Notes under the pieces: model-generated
The model's input: only the letters and a program-made list of their open reading frames with translations
The model's database searches: none
Told to the model about the DNA's origin: nothing
DNA from: Rhizobacter sp.
Lineage (GTDB): Bacteria; Pseudomonadota; Gammaproteobacteria; Burkholderiales; Burkholderiaceae_C
Direction of reading: 5' to 3'
DNA length: 55,901 nucleotides
Assembly (NCBI GenBank): GCA_025350965.1
Contig: JANXWV010000073.1
Span: forward strand, 1 to 55,901
Shown: positions 1 through 8,637 of the stretch, piece by piece
How positions within the stretch are numbered: the first letter of the stretch is position 1
Layout: every line of letters starts with the position of its first letter
Made by a program: the position numbers and the translations under genes

Positions 1-855
1 CGCCAGCAGGACCAGCGAGAACACCATGCCGACGCTCTGTGCCCAGTCGGGCAGTGCGGTGTAGTGCAGGTGGTGCGGGCCGGCCCACATGTAGGTGAAG
101 ATCAGCGCCCAGAAGTGCACGATCGACAGGCGGTACGAGTAGACCGGCCGCTCGGCCTGCTTGGGGATGTAGTAGTACATCATCCCCAGGAAGCCGGCCG
201 TCAGCAGGAAGCCCACCGCGTTGTGGCCGTACCACCACTGCACCATCGCGTCCTGCACGCCGGCATAGGCCGAATAGCTCTTCCACAGGCTCACGGGCAT
301 GACCGCGCCGTTGACGATGTGCAGCAGCGCAATCGCGATGATGTAGGCGCCGAAGAACCAGTTGGCCACGTAGATGTGGCGCACCTTGCGTTTGCCGACG
401 GTGCCGAAGAACACGATGGCGTAGGCCACCCACACGATGGTGATGAGGATGCCGATCGGCCACTCCAGCTCGGCGTATTCCTTCCCGCGCGTGAAGCCCA
501 TCGGCAGCGTGATGGCTGCCAGCACGATCACCGCCTGCCAGCCCCAGAACACGAAGTTCGCAAGCCAGGGCAGGAACAGCGGCACCTGGCAGGTTCGCTG
601 CACCACGTGAAAGCTGGTGGCGAACAGGGCGCAGCCGCCAAACGCGAAGACAACCGCGTTGGTGTGCAGCGGCCGCAGGCGCCCGTAGCTGAGCCACGGG
701 ATGCCATAGGTGAGGTCCGGGAAGGCCAGCTGCGCGGCAATGAGGCACCCCACCAGCATGCCGACCAAGCCCCACACCACGGCGGCCAGTGCGAAGCCGC
801 GAACGGCGTCATCGGTATACGTTACCGGCGCTGCGGCCTGCGCTTGTCCAGCCAT
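1..855 (-). CDS. ccoN: cbb3-type cytochrome c oxidase subunit I, 3' part outside window
   Basis: Catalytic haem-copper subunit of the high-affinity cbb3 terminal oxidase in the inner membrane. The visible 285 codons are the N-terminal part, beginning [20 protein letters not shown] and continuing through several hydrophobic segments. Family-typical stretches are [14 protein letters not shown] near residue 60, [14 protein letters not shown] near 220 and [15 protein letters not shown] near 260; the histidines belong to the haem and copper ligand set of the family. The ATG is preceded by an AGGGGC ribosome site. The gene runs off the left edge, so the remaining copper ligands cannot be checked. 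It lies downstream of ccoS and ccoI on the same strand, 63 bases after ccoS, so shared FNR-type control is plausible but not shown. Confidence 0.95.
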   Translation of the reverse strand, partial: MAGQAQAAAPVTYTDDAVRGFALAAVVWGLVGMLVGCLIAAQLAFPDLTYGIPWLSYGRLRPLHTNAVVFAFGGCALFATSFHVVQRTCQVPLFLPWLANFVFWGWQAVIVLAAITLPMGFTRGKEYAELEWPIGILITIVWVAYAIVFFGTVGKRKVRHIYVANWFFGAYIIAIALLHIVNGAVMPVSLWKSYSAYAGVQDAMVQWWYGHNAVGFLLTAGFLGMMYYYIPKQAERPVYSYRLSIVHFWALIFTYMWAGPHHLHYTALPDWAQSVGMVFSLVLLA

Positions 856-918
856 CGGAAGCCCCTGTTGTTGTTTGCCGGCCCATGCCAACCCAGCGGA
901 TTCTTCGTCTGCGGGCCC

Positions 919-1086
919 TCACGCCCCTTGATGCGGATCAACTGAATCGGTGGCGGCTTCCAGAATCTGCTCGCCGTGCTGGTCAAGGTCGTCGAACTGG
1001 CCGCCTTGCACAGCCCACGCGAACACACCCAGGATGAACAGCACGAGCACGGCCGACAACGGGATCAGCAGGTAGAGGATGTCCAC
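919..1086 (-). CDS. ccoS: cbb3 oxidase assembly protein CcoS (small)
   Basis: A 55-residue single-span membrane protein needed for cofactor insertion into cbb3 oxidase. It starts with GTG as VDILYLLIPLSAVLVLFILG, a hydrophobic helix, followed by FAWAVQGGQFDDLDQHGEQIL, the conserved motif of the family (aromatic-W-x3-GQFDDL). The nearby ATG at 1091 is out of frame, so the GTG with GAGGG upstream decides the start. It lies 19 bases after the ccoI stop and 63 bases before ccoN, the usual ccoI-ccoS-ccoN order. Motif, length and position agree well. Confidence 0.9.
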   Translation of the reverse strand: MDILYLLIPLSAVLVLFILGVFAWAVQGGQFDDLDQHGEQILEAATDSVDPHQGA

Positions 1087-1105
1087 GGCATGCCCTCGCC
1101 GGGCC

Positions 1106-3451
1106 TCAGCGCGACAGCCGCAGCGAGTTCAAGACGACCACCAGCGAGCTCGTCGCCATGCCCAGCCCTGCTCCCCACGGGGGCAGCCAGCCGACCAGTG
1201 CCAGCGGCACGCAGGCGGCGTTGTAGGCCACCGCCCACGCGATGTTCTGGCGCATCACGCGCAGCGCCCGCCGGGCCAGCACGCGAGCGCGCACCACATC
1301 ACCCAGCGCGTTGGAGACCAGCACGCCATCGGCCTGCACGCGTGCGATGTGCACGCCCTCGCCCATCGCGAGCGAGGTGTCGGCCTGTGCGAGCACCGGC
1401 GCATCGTTGATGCCGTCGCCCACCATCGCCACGCGCTCGCCGCGTGCCTGCGCGGCACGCACGGTTGCGAGCTTGCCTTGCGGCGACAGGCCGCCATGGT
1501 GCTCGCTCACGCCGAGTTGCCGTGCCATGCGCTCGACGCGCGCCGGCGCATCGCCGGAGAGCAGCACCACGCGCACGCCACCGCGCTGCAACGCCTTCAC
1601 TGCGGCCGCCGCATCGGCGCGCAGTACTTCGCCGAAGTGAAACGATGCGACGGGCCGGCCGTTGCAACTCAGCCAGGTCTGGGGATCTCCGCCTTCATCA
1701 CCGATGTCGTGCGTTGCAGGTGGCAATGCGGGGCTATTGGTGGTGGTCTTGCGCGTGCGCTTGCCCAGGCACCACAGCGCGCCATCGCCGGCACGGCCCT
1801 GCATGCCCTCGCCCGGCGTTTCGCGCAGGTCCGCCCAGGCCCCGTCGGCGCCTTTGTATTCGGCCGCCAGGGCCCGGGCCAGCGGGTGCGCTGACCACGC
1901 GGCAAGAGATGCAGCGATGGCGCGCAATGCCGCATCGGGCAGGCGCTCGCTGGCACCGTTGGGGTCATCGGCATCGCCGCCGTCAACGCGCAGGATCTGG
2001 ACACCTCGGCCCTGCGCCTCGGTCACGGTGCCGGTCTTGTCGATGAACAAGGTCTGCATCCGCGCCAGGCCTTCGATGGCATCGGCACGGCGCAGCAGCA
2101 CACCGCGCCGCGCCATGGCCGTGGTGGCCGCCAGCAGCGCGGACGGTGCAGCGAGCGACAACGCGCACGGGCAGGTGACGATCAGCACCGACACCGCAAC
2201 CCAGACCGCGCGCGACGGGTCGATCACGCTCCACACGGCGGCAGCGCCGGCCGCCAGCAACAGCACGCCCCACAAGAACGGTGCGGCCCAGCGGTCGGCC
2301 GCTTGCTGCGATGCGGGCCGCTGGGTGCGGGCCTGCCGGGTCATCGCCACGATGGCTTCGAAGCGTGTGTCCGCGCCGACGCGCTCCACCCGCATCGCGA
2401 CCGGCGCGCCCAGGTTCACGCTGCCTGCCAGCACCGCATCGCCGGTGGTCTTGGCCACTGGCGACGATTCGCCGCTGAGCAGCGACTCGTCCACCTGCGT
2501 GCTGCCCTGCGTCAACACACCGTCGGCGCAAAAGGCTTCGCCCAGCGGCACGCGCAGCATGTCGCCGGGTTGCAACCGCAAGGCGCTGACCAGCGTGACG
2601 CTGCCGTCGGCGTTCTCGCGCAGCGCGGTCTCGGGCAGTTGGCCGGTACCGGCTTCCAGCAAGGCGGCTGCGTGGTGGCGTGCGCGCATCTCGAGGTAGC
2701 GCCCGCCGAGCAGAAAGCTCACGAACATGGTCAGCGAATCGAAGTAGACCTCGCGGCCGAACAGGCCGCCCGGGTCGAAGGCGGCGGCGCTGCTGGCGAT
2801 GAAGGCCACGAGCATGCCGAGCGCAGCCGGCACATCCATGCCGATGCGCCCTGCGCGCACGGACCGCCACGCGCCGCCGAAGAACGGCGCGGCGGCAAAC
2901 AGCATCACCGGCAGCGTGAGCAGCCAACTGCCCCAGTCGAGCAGTTGCTTCAGGTCGGGCGCCAGCTGCGCTGCGCTGCCGAGGTACGACGGCGTCGCCA
3001 TCATCATCACCTGCATGGCGCAGAGTGCAGCGACGAAGAGCCGCCAGAGCGCATCACGCGCTTCCTTGCGGCGCATCAGGCGCGCGCCGGCTGCCGTGTC
3101 GGGCACAGCCTCGTAGCCGGCTGCAGCCACCGCACGCACCAGCGCGGATGGCCGGGTGCGCGCCACGTCCCACTGCACGGTGGCGCACTGCGATGCCGCA
3201 CTGACGTTCGCGCTCAGAACGCCGTCGACGCGCCGCAACGCCTGCTCGACGAGCGTGGCGCACCCGCTGCAGTGCATACCGCCGATGCGCAGCGCGGATT
3301 CACCCGTGCGTACGCCATCGGCCGTGGTTCGGGGGAAGGTGAAGCGGGCGAGTTCGATGTCGTCATCGAGCACCGCCAGGTCAGGTGCGCCTGCGCGAGC
3401 GCCGCTGTTGGCCTGCCACCCCAGCGGGCGCGCCGCCCGGTGGCTGTTCAT
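1106..3451 (-). CDS. ccoI: Copper-translocating P1B-type ATPase CcoI/FixI
   Basis: A 781-residue P-type ATPase that moves Cu(I) across the inner membrane for maturation of cbb3 oxidase. One heavy-metal-binding domain carries GMHCSGC (Cys61 and Cys64). The membrane metal site is CPC at 427-429, the phosphorylation site DKTGT at 471-475, the actuator loop LSGES near 326, and the hinge GDGINDAP sits towards the C-terminus. The neighbours ccoS and ccoN assign it to oxidase assembly rather than copper detoxification (inference). The start MNSHRAARPLGW fits the family and lies 61 bases downstream of an FNR-type box, so oxygen-regulated transcription is likely. Confidence 0.93.
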   Translation of the reverse strand: MNSHRAARPLGWQANSGARAGAPDLAVLDDDIELARFTFPRTTADGVRTGESALRIGGMHCSGCATLVEQALRRVDGVLSANVSAASQCATVQWDVARTRPSALVRAVAAAGYEAVPDTAAGARLMRRKEARDALWRLFVAALCAMQVMMMATPSYLGSAAQLAPDLKQLLDWGSWLLTLPVMLFAAAPFFGGAWRSVRAGRIGMDVPAALGMLVAFIASSAAAFDPGGLFGREVYFDSLTMFVSFLLGGRYLEMRARHHAAALLEAGTGQLPETALRENADGSVTLVSALRLQPGDMLRVPLGEAFCADGVLTQGSTQVDESLLSGESSPVAKTTGDAVLAGSVNLGAPVAMRVERVGADTRFEAIVAMTRQARTQRPASQQAADRWAAPFLWGVLLLAAGAAAVWSVIDPSRAVWVAVSVLIVTCPCALSLAAPSALLAATTAMARRGVLLRRADAIEGLARMQTLFIDKTGTVTEAQGRGVQILRVDGGDADDPNGASERLPDAALRAIAASLAAWSAHPLARALAAEYKGADGAWADLRETPGEGMQGRAGDGALWCLGKRTRKTTTNSPALPPATHDIGDEGGDPQTWLSCNGRPVASFHFGEVLRADAAAAVKALQRGGVRVVLLSGDAPARVERMARQLGVSEHHGGLSPQGKLATVRAAQARGERVAMVGDGINDAPVLAQADTSLAMGEGVHIARVQADGVLVSNALGDVVRARVLARRALRVMRQNIAWAVAYNAACVPLALVGWLPPWGAGLGMATSSLVVVLNSLRLSR

Positions 3452-3511
3452 GGGTTCTCTCCGAAGGGGCTTCGAAGAGGCGGATCGTGCCGCCCGGGTG
3501 CGTCAGGCGCC

Positions 3512-3525
3512 TTGATCCATGTCAA
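3512..3525 (-). promoter_or_regulatory. FNR/ANR-type box upstream of ccoI
   Basis: TTGAT-CCAT-GTCAA on the plus strand reads TTGAC-ATGG-ATCAA on the minus strand. It differs by one base from the consensus TTGAT-N4-ATCAA. Its centre is about 67 bases upstream of the ccoI ATG, consistent with a class II site at -41.5 and a transcript start near 3477. It overlaps the stop codon of the small gene at 3522. It is the only such box I found in the window. Confidence 0.75.
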
Positions 3526-3758
3526 GCCATGTTGCGCGAACCTGGCGAGTGGGTTGCGACGACAGCTGTCGCGTTGAGCCCGGCATCTGCGGCGTCGGCC
3601 GTCTCACCGTCGGTGAGTTCCGGTTGGTGGCGGTCGAGTGGGCGGCAGATGCGGCTGGCGAGCCGCGCGAGGCGGTCCGAGTTCTCGATGGCGGCGAACA
3701 CCGCCTGCGGATTCAGCAACAGCACGAATGGGTTCGCGGCAGCTTGCGTGGTCGTCAT
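3522..3758 (-). CDS. Small conserved hypothetical protein next to the cbb3 genes
   Basis: A 78-residue soluble protein with no signal peptide or membrane helix. The N-terminal half is ordered-looking: NPFVLLLNPQAVFAAIENSD followed by RLARLASRICRPLDRH. The C-terminal third is low-complexity and Ala/Thr-rich. From memory, proteins beginning NPFVLL.NP..VFAA.E.S followed by S.ICRPLD occur in Burkholderiales beside cbb3 oxidase genes; I cannot confirm this here and the function is unknown to me. Its stop codon lies inside the FNR box, so ccoI can be transcribed separately from it. ATG start; no strong ribosome site seen. The 155 bases upstream hold no recognisable promoter. Confidence 0.65.
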   Translation of the reverse strand: MTTTQAAANPFVLLLNPQAVFAAIENSDRLARLASRICRPLDRHQPELTDGETADAADAGLNATAVVATHSPGSRNMA

Positions 3759-3913
3759 GTCGGCCCTCCCTGGAGCGGTTCGGAAACCCGACTCTAGGCA
3801 TTCATGCAGCCCAGCCCCAGTGGGCGCAGCCCCAAACCGCGTGTCGGGAAAATTCCTACAACGCGGCCCTGGTGGTGGTTCTGTTTGCTGGCGCGCGGAA
3901 GCACGTTAGGGCG

Positions 3914-4549
3914 TCAGCGGCGCGGCGCGTCCAGCAAGCGCACCACCGCCTCGCGCCCCGACAGCTTGGCGAAATCGACCGGCCCCAGGCCGCGCTGGTT
4001 GCGCCGGGCCAGGTCGGCGCCGCGCTGGAGCAACAGCTTGACGCTCTCTTCGCTGCCGTACTGCGCCGCCATCATCAGCGGCGTGGTGCCGTTGGGCGAT
4101 GCGGCGTCGATGTCGGCACCCCGGTCGAGCAGCAGCTTCACGAGCTGCGGCTCCGGCCCGGTGGCAGCGTAGTGGATCGGCGACCAACCCGCCAGGCTGA
4201 CCGTGGCGCCACGCCCGAGCAGCAGTTCGGCCCCAGTCAACTCCCCCTTCAGCGCCGCCAGCATCAACGCCGATTCGCCGGCCGGGTTCAACGCGTTCAC
4301 GTCGATGCCCGGTTGTTCCAGCAGCACGCGCGCCACCTTGACCGAGCGCTCCTGCATCGCAGCGGTCAGCCCCGGCTGGCCCTTGACGTCGCGCGTGTTG
4401 GGGTCGAAACCGCGCTTGAGCAAGTCGGCCACAGCGCTGGGGTTGTCATTCTTGATGGCGATAAAAAAATCGTCAAATGAGCCGGCATTTACAGAAACTA
4501 ATGTAGACGCGACAAATAGATAGGCGATATATCGAAAGCAAAGTCTCAT
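3914..4549 (-). CDS. Exported ankyrin-repeat protein
   Basis: A 211-residue protein with a signal peptide (MRLCFRYIAYLFVASTLVSVNA, cleavage expected after VNA) and about five ankyrin repeats, for example SALMLAALKGE, SPIHYAA, LLDRGADIDAAS, TPLMMAAQYGS and LLQRGADLARRNQRG. It probably acts in the periplasm by protein binding; the partner is unknown. The open frame extends far upstream, but this ATG overlaps the tatD stop as ATGA, which together with the signal peptide decides the start. Translational coupling to tatD is likely. The first 90 or so bases of the gene are strikingly AT-rich compared with the surroundings. Confidence 0.85.
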   Translation of the reverse strand: MRLCFRYIAYLFVASTLVSVNAGSFDDFFIAIKNDNPSAVADLLKRGFDPNTRDVKGQPGLTAAMQERSVKVARVLLEQPGIDVNALNPAGESALMLAALKGELTGAELLLGRGATVSLAGWSPIHYAATGPEPQLVKLLLDRGADIDAASPNGTTPLMMAAQYGSEESVKLLLQRGADLARRNQRGLGPVDFAKLSGREAVVRLLDAPRR

Positions 4550-5352
4550 GATCCGGTCACTCCGATTTGGCACATGGCGGGCAGCTTGAACAGCCGCTCG
4601 AAGTTGGCGGTGGTGGCCTGTGCGATGGCTTCGACGGGCAGACTCTTGAGTTCGGCGATCTGCTGCGCCACGAACGGCACGAAGGCGGGGCTGTTGGTCT
4701 TGCCCCGGTGCGGAACCGGCGCGAGGTACGGGCTGTCGGTTTCGATCAGGCAGCGGTCGAGTGGCACGAACCTGGCGACCTCGCGCAGGTCGCTCGCGGT
4801 CTTGAAGGTCAGGATGCCGGAGAACGAGATGAAGAAGCCGAGGTCGAGCGCAGCGCGCGCCACAGCGAGGGTTTCGGTGAAGCAATGAAACACGCCGCCG
4901 GGGGCGCTGCCGCCCTCCTCCCTCAGGATGGCCAGCGTGTCGTCGGAGGCGCTTCGGGTGTGTACGACCAGCGGCAGCGTGGTCGCGCAGGCGGCGCGAA
5001 TGTGCACGCGAAAGCGCTCGCGCTGCCATTCCATGTCGGCCTGGCTGCGGCCGTTCAGCCGAAAGTAGTCGAGCCCCGTTTCGCCGATGGCCACCACGCG
5101 CGGTCGGGCCGCGAGCGCCAGCAAGTCGGCAAGCAACGGCTCCTGCACGCCTTCGTTGTCGGGGTGCACACCGGCGCTGCACCAGAAGTTGCCGAAGCGC
5201 GCGGCGAGCGCATGCACCTGCTCGAACTCCTCAAGCGTGGTGCAGATGCACAGTGCACGGTCGACCCGCGCGCGGGCCATGTCGGCGCGAATAGCGTCGA
5301 TGTTCTCGAGCAGCCCAGGGAAGCTGAGGTGGCAATGGGAGTCAACGTACAT
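4546..5352 (-). CDS. TatD/YcfH family metal-dependent hydrolase (DNase)
   Basis: A 268-residue TIM-barrel metallohydrolase of the TatD family, cytoplasmic, with metal-dependent 3'-5' nuclease activity known for family members. Metal ligands are visible: HCH at residues 6-8, the IGETGLDYF glutamate near 95, the HTRSA histidine near 130, GVFHCFTE near 155 and ETDSPYLAP near 207. The start MYVDSHCHL is the family's normal N-terminus; the much longer open frame upstream is read-through of the PilZ gene region. It is 35 bases after the PilZ gene and overlaps the ankyrin gene by four bases. In many proteobacteria tatD/ycfH follows holB, as here. Confidence 0.92.
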   Translation of the reverse strand: MYVDSHCHLSFPGLLENIDAIRADMARARVDRALCICTTLEEFEQVHALAARFGNFWCSAGVHPDNEGVQEPLLADLLALAARPRVVAIGETGLDYFRLNGRSQADMEWQRERFRVHIRAACATTLPLVVHTRSASDDTLAILREEGGSAPGGVFHCFTETLAVARAALDLGFFISFSGILTFKTASDLREVARFVPLDRCLIETDSPYLAPVPHRGKTNSPAFVPFVAQQIAELKSLPVEAIAQATTANFERLFKLPAMCQIGVTGS

Positions 5353-5387
5353 GGAAGAGCCGGGCGCATCGCGCGCAGCGGGAAAGG

Positions 5388-5795
5388 CTAGATGGTCTGC
5401 GTCGGTTTCGCCGATGCGATGCTGGTGCCCAGCACCTCTTCGATCTTCAGCTTCAGGCCGCGCGTTTTTTCGTCGTTCGGGAAACGCACGCCGACGCCCT
5501 GTGTTCGGCCGCCGGAAGCATTGGCCGGCGTGATCCAGCCGACCTTGCCGGCCACCGGGTAGCGCTGCGGGTCGTCGGGCAGCGACAGCAGCAGGTAAAT
5601 GTCTTCGCCGATGCGGTACTCGCGCGTGGTCGGCACGAACAGGCCACCGTCGGCGAACACCGGCATGTAGGCGGCATAGAGCGCGCCCTTCTCGCGGAAC
5701 ACCAGCTGGATCACGCTCGGCCTCGCGCTCGCCGGGGCCACGGCATGGGGGACCGCACCGTTGATCGCACCGCTTCGGATCTGTGGTTCGCTCAT
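5388..5795 (-). CDS. PilZ domain protein
   Basis: A 135-residue protein with a PilZ domain of the short type associated with type IV pilus function (PilZ of Pseudomonas). The order is a variable N-terminus, LVFREKGALYAAYMPVFADGG, YLLLSLPDDPQRYPVAGKVGWITPA, then GVGVRFP. The canonical c-di-GMP motif RxxxR is not evident, as in the original PilZ subgroup, so it may act by protein contact rather than by binding the nucleotide (inference). The ATG overlaps the holB stop (ATGA). The order holB-pilZ-tatD is common in proteobacteria. Confidence 0.88.
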   Translation of the reverse strand: MSEPQIRSGAINGAVPHAVAPASARPSVIQLVFREKGALYAAYMPVFADGGLFVPTTREYRIGEDIYLLLSLPDDPQRYPVAGKVGWITPANASGGRTQGVGVRFPNDEKTRGLKLKIEEVLGTSIASAKPTQTI

Positions 5796-6871
5796 GGCCG
5801 CGAGTGTACTGAAACACCTGCTGCGCGATGGCCTGCAGCCGGGCCGCCCCCACGGCCGGCTGGGCGCAGCGCCCGCTGCCCTTGCTGCACCAGCGACTCG
5901 GCCAGCAGCGCGGCCGACCACGCGTGCTCGGCATGGCGGGCGACGCGCATCAACTCGGCCGACCACGCCGTCAATGCGGCCGGGTCGGCAGCGGGCGGCA
6001 GGCTCGTGGCCGGGAAATAGCGCGGCGCCGCGCCGGCGGCCACGCAGGCGGCGTCGTGGCAGAGCTTCTGCAACGCATCGACCAGCCGAGGCAGCGGCCA
6101 CGCCGCGAACGTACCGGCCTCGCCGCGTTGCACCAACGCTGGCACACGCTGCCAAAGCGCGGCATCCAGGCCCTGCGCGGACCACTCCAGCGCTTCTTGC
6201 GGTTGACCGCCCGTCGCGGCGAGAAGCACGGCCGCGTTTGCGACGCCCCGCTCGGTCAGCCAGCCGACGGCGACAGTGGTGGGCGGCAGCGCCATCGGCA
6301 CGCCCTGGCAGCGGCTTCGGATGGTGGGCAGCAAGGCGTCCGGCGCCGCGCCGCTGAGCACGAAGCGTGCAACGCCGGCGGGCTCTTCAAGCGTCTTCAG
6401 CAAGGCGTTGGCGGCCACGCCATTCATGCGTTCGGCAGGGTGGATCACGACCACCTTGCAGCGCCCGCGCGCCGATGTGGTTTGCGCAAACTCGATCGCC
6501 CTCCGCACGGCATCGACCTTGATTTCCTTGCTCGGCTTGACCTTGCCGGCCTTGCTCTCCGAGGCTTCATCGCCCTCACCGCCTGGCGGCGCCCAGCCGA
6601 GCGGCTCGCGCAGCGCATCGGGCAGCAGCACCAGCATGTCGGGATGGGCGTGCGCCAGCACCAGCCGGCAACTGGCACAGGCTCCGCACGGGCGGGTGGC
6701 CGCGTCGGCGGCTTCGCACAACCACGCCTGCGCGAGCGTCACGCTCAGCTCGAACTGGCCCACGCCCTGCGGGCCATGCACCAGCAGCGCGTGGGCATGG
6801 CGCGTGTCCAGCACGCTGCGCAAGGTATCGGCGAGCCACGGCAGTGGCAGCGCGCCGCCTTCGCCTACCAC
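5792..6871 (-). CDS. holB: DNA polymerase III delta' subunit
   Basis: A 359-residue clamp-loader subunit. Features are HALLVHGPQGVGQFEL, a degenerate P-loop in which the usual Lys is Gln (delta' is not the ATPase subunit), the zinc cysteine cluster CGACASC near residue 65, VIHPAERMNGVAANALLKTLEEP near 155, and FVLSGAAPDALLPTIRSRCQ. It starts with GTG and overlaps tmk by seven bases. The segment around 105-120 (SKAGKVKPSKEIKVD) is the usual extended linker of betaproteobacterial delta'. It belongs to the mltG-tmk-holB-pilZ-tatD chain. Confidence 0.93.
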   Translation of the reverse strand: MVGEGGALPLPWLADTLRSVLDTRHAHALLVHGPQGVGQFELSVTLAQAWLCEAADAATRPCGACASCRLVLAHAHPDMLVLLPDALREPLGWAPPGGEGDEASESKAGKVKPSKEIKVDAVRRAIEFAQTTSARGRCKVVVIHPAERMNGVAANALLKTLEEPAGVARFVLSGAAPDALLPTIRSRCQGVPMALPPTTVAVGWLTERGVANAAVLLAATGGQPQEALEWSAQGLDAALWQRVPALVQRGEAGTFAAWPLPRLVDALQKLCHDAACVAAGAAPRYFPATSLPPAADPAALTAWSAELMRVARHAEHAWSAALLAESLVQQGQRALRPAGRGGGPAAGHRAAGVSVHSRP

Positions 6872-7572
6872 CCGCGCGACTCCAGCGCGGCGGCCACCTG
6901 CGACCAGACCGAGGCCTTGTCGACAGCCGCGTCGATCAGCGAAATGCGGTCCGGCGCGGCGTTCATGCGTGCGGTGTAGCCGGCGCGCACGCGGCGGAAG
7001 AAGTCGAGGTCTTCCTGCTCGAAACGGTCGGCCGCGCGCGCCTGGGCGCGGCGCTGCGCGGCCAGTTCGGTGGGCAGGTCGAACAACAGCGTCAAATGAG
7101 GCTGCAGGCTGCCATGCACCCAGTTTTCGAGCGCGTGCAGAACGTCGAGAGCCAGCCCACGCCCGCCGCCCTGGTAGGCGAAGGAGGCGTCGGTGAAGCG
7201 GTCGCAGAGCACCGTGTCGCCGCGCGCCAGTGCGGGAACGATGACTTGCAGGACATGGTCACGCCGTGCTGCGAACACCAGCAGCACTTCGGTGAGCGGG
7301 TCCATCGGCTCGCGCAGCACCATGTCGCGCACCCGCTCGGCCAGCAGTGTGCCGCCCGGCTCACGCGTGCAAAGCACGGTGGCGCCACGCTCGCGCAGGC
7401 GCTTCGCGGTGGCGTCGATGTGGCTGGTCTTGCCGGCACCGTCGATGCCGTCGAAGCTGATGAAGCGCGCACCGGCTGCGGCCGGCGCAAAGCCCGACGA
7501 CCCGACGCCGTCGCCGGGCACGTCGGAGTGCACATCGAGCCGCCCATCACTGCTCACGTCACTTGACCCCAC
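6865..7572 (-). CDS. tmk: Thymidylate kinase
   Basis: Phosphorylates dTMP to dTDP. The P-loop FISFDGIDGAGKTSH is at residues 37-51, the DR(Y/F) motif is CDRFTDASFAYQGGGRG and the lid region RRAQARAADRFEQED is present. The open frame gives 235 residues, with an unusual low-complexity 36-residue N-terminal extension. GTG codons at 7572, 7557, 7533 and 7521 are all possible starts, so the true start is uncertain; homologues normally begin only a few residues before the P-loop strand. It overlaps the mltG stop if the longest form is used and overlaps holB by seven bases. Confidence 0.92.
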   Translation of the reverse strand: MGSSDVSSDGRLDVHSDVPGDGVGSSGFAPAAAGARFISFDGIDGAGKTSHIDATAKRLRERGATVLCTREPGGTLLAERVRDMVLREPMDPLTEVLLVFAARRDHVLQVIVPALARGDTVLCDRFTDASFAYQGGGRGLALDVLHALENWVHGSLQPHLTLLFDLPTELAAQRRAQARAADRFEQEDLDFFRRVRAGYTARMNAAPDRISLIDAAVDKASVWSQVAAALESRGW

Positions 7573-8566
7573 GCTGCCCTCCCCGCTGGTACAGATTGAC
7601 GGCTCGATTGTGCTCGGCCAGTGTCTCGCTGAACTCGCTGCTGCCGTTGCCGCGTGCCACGAAGTACAGCGCGCGCGTGGTGTCGGGCCGCACTGCAGCC
7701 AGTAGCGCAGCCTTGCCCGGCATGGCGATGGGCGTGGGCGGCAGGCCGGCGCGGGTGTAGGTGTTGAACGGCGTGTCGGCCTGCAGGTCGCGCTTGCGCA
7801 GGTTGCCGTCGAAGGTGCTGCCCAGGCCGTAGATCACGCTCGGGTCGGTCTGCAGCGGCATGCCGATGCGCAGGCGGTTCACGAACACGCCGGCCACCTT
7901 GCCGCGCTCGGCCGCTGCACCGGTTTCCTTCTCGACGATGGAGGCCAGCACCAGCGCGTCGTCGGCGCTGCGCAAGGGTGTGTCGGCAGCGCGCTCGCGC
8001 CATGCGGCACCGAGCCGTTGTTGCATGGCGCGGTAGGCGCGAAGCAGCACGTGCAGGTCGGCCGTGCCCTTGCTGAACGCATAGGTGTCCGGGAAGAAGC
8101 GCCCTTCGGGGGCCACGCCGGGCGCGCCGAGCGCGGCCATCAACTGCTCGTCGGTGAGCGCAGCGGTGGTGGGTTTGAGCGCATCGGCCTTGGCCAGCTC
8201 GGCGCGGAACTGGCGGAAGGTCCAGCCGTCGATCAGGCGCACCACGGCCTGGGTTTCGTCGCCTCGCACCATCTTGTCGAGCAACTGGATGGGCGTGGTG
8301 CCGCGCTCGATCTCGTAGCTGCCGGCGCGGATCTTCCGCGCCTGGCCCGACCAGCGGAACCACTGGTACAGCCACATCGGCGGTGCCTGCACGCCGGCTT
8401 GCACCCAGGCCTGCGCAATGTCACGCGGTGCCGTGCCGAGCTCGATCGACAACTCGACCGGGGCAGTCGCAAGCTGCAGCGGCTCGTGCAGCCACCAGGC
8501 AATTGCAGAAGCGGCGGCTACCGCAGCTATCGCGAGCGTGCCCAGTGCAAGTCGCCAGGGCTTCAT
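7559..8566 (-). CDS. mltG: Endolytic murein transglycosylase MltG (YceG-like)
   Basis: A 335-residue inner-membrane lytic transglycosylase thought to release nascent glycan strands. There is an N-terminal membrane anchor (LALGTLAIAAVAAASAIAWW), a LysM-like segment (IRAGSYEIERGTTPIQLLDKM), then the YceG domain with EGRFFPDTYAF, ASIVEKETG carrying the catalytic glutamate, NRLRIGMPLQTDPSVIYG and GLPPTPIAMPG. ATG at MKPWRL is chosen over the longer frame because the hydrophobic anchor follows directly and the upstream residues overlap the divergent ygfZ promoter. It heads the tmk-holB chain. Confidence 0.93.
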   Translation of the reverse strand: MKPWRLALGTLAIAAVAAASAIAWWLHEPLQLATAPVELSIELGTAPRDIAQAWVQAGVQAPPMWLYQWFRWSGQARKIRAGSYEIERGTTPIQLLDKMVRGDETQAVVRLIDGWTFRQFRAELAKADALKPTTAALTDEQLMAALGAPGVAPEGRFFPDTYAFSKGTADLHVLLRAYRAMQQRLGAAWRERAADTPLRSADDALVLASIVEKETGAAAERGKVAGVFVNRLRIGMPLQTDPSVIYGLGSTFDGNLRKRDLQADTPFNTYTRAGLPPTPIAMPGKAALLAAVRPDTTRALYFVARGNGSSEFSETLAEHNRAVNLYQRGGQRGVK

Positions 8567-8602
8567 GGTGTCGGCGCGCCGCGAAGCGGCTCGTGCCGCA
8601 GC

Positions 8603-8632
8603 GGGACAGAAGGCATGGGCGGTGATGATAAT
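8603..8632 (+). promoter_or_regulatory. Candidate sigma-70 promoter of ygfZ, possibly leaderless
   Basis: GGGACA (8603-8608), an 18-base spacer and GATAAT (8627-8632) precede the ygfZ ATG at 8638. With the -10 ending five bases before the ATG, the transcript would begin at or next to the start codon. The -35 match is partial. Confidence 0.4.
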
Positions 8633-8637
8633 CGCGC

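Noticed and set aside
4546..5934. tatD as a 462-residue protein.
   Set aside because: The first 190 or so residues are an out-of-frame reading of the PilZ and holB genes; the family N-terminus with the HCH motif begins at 5352.
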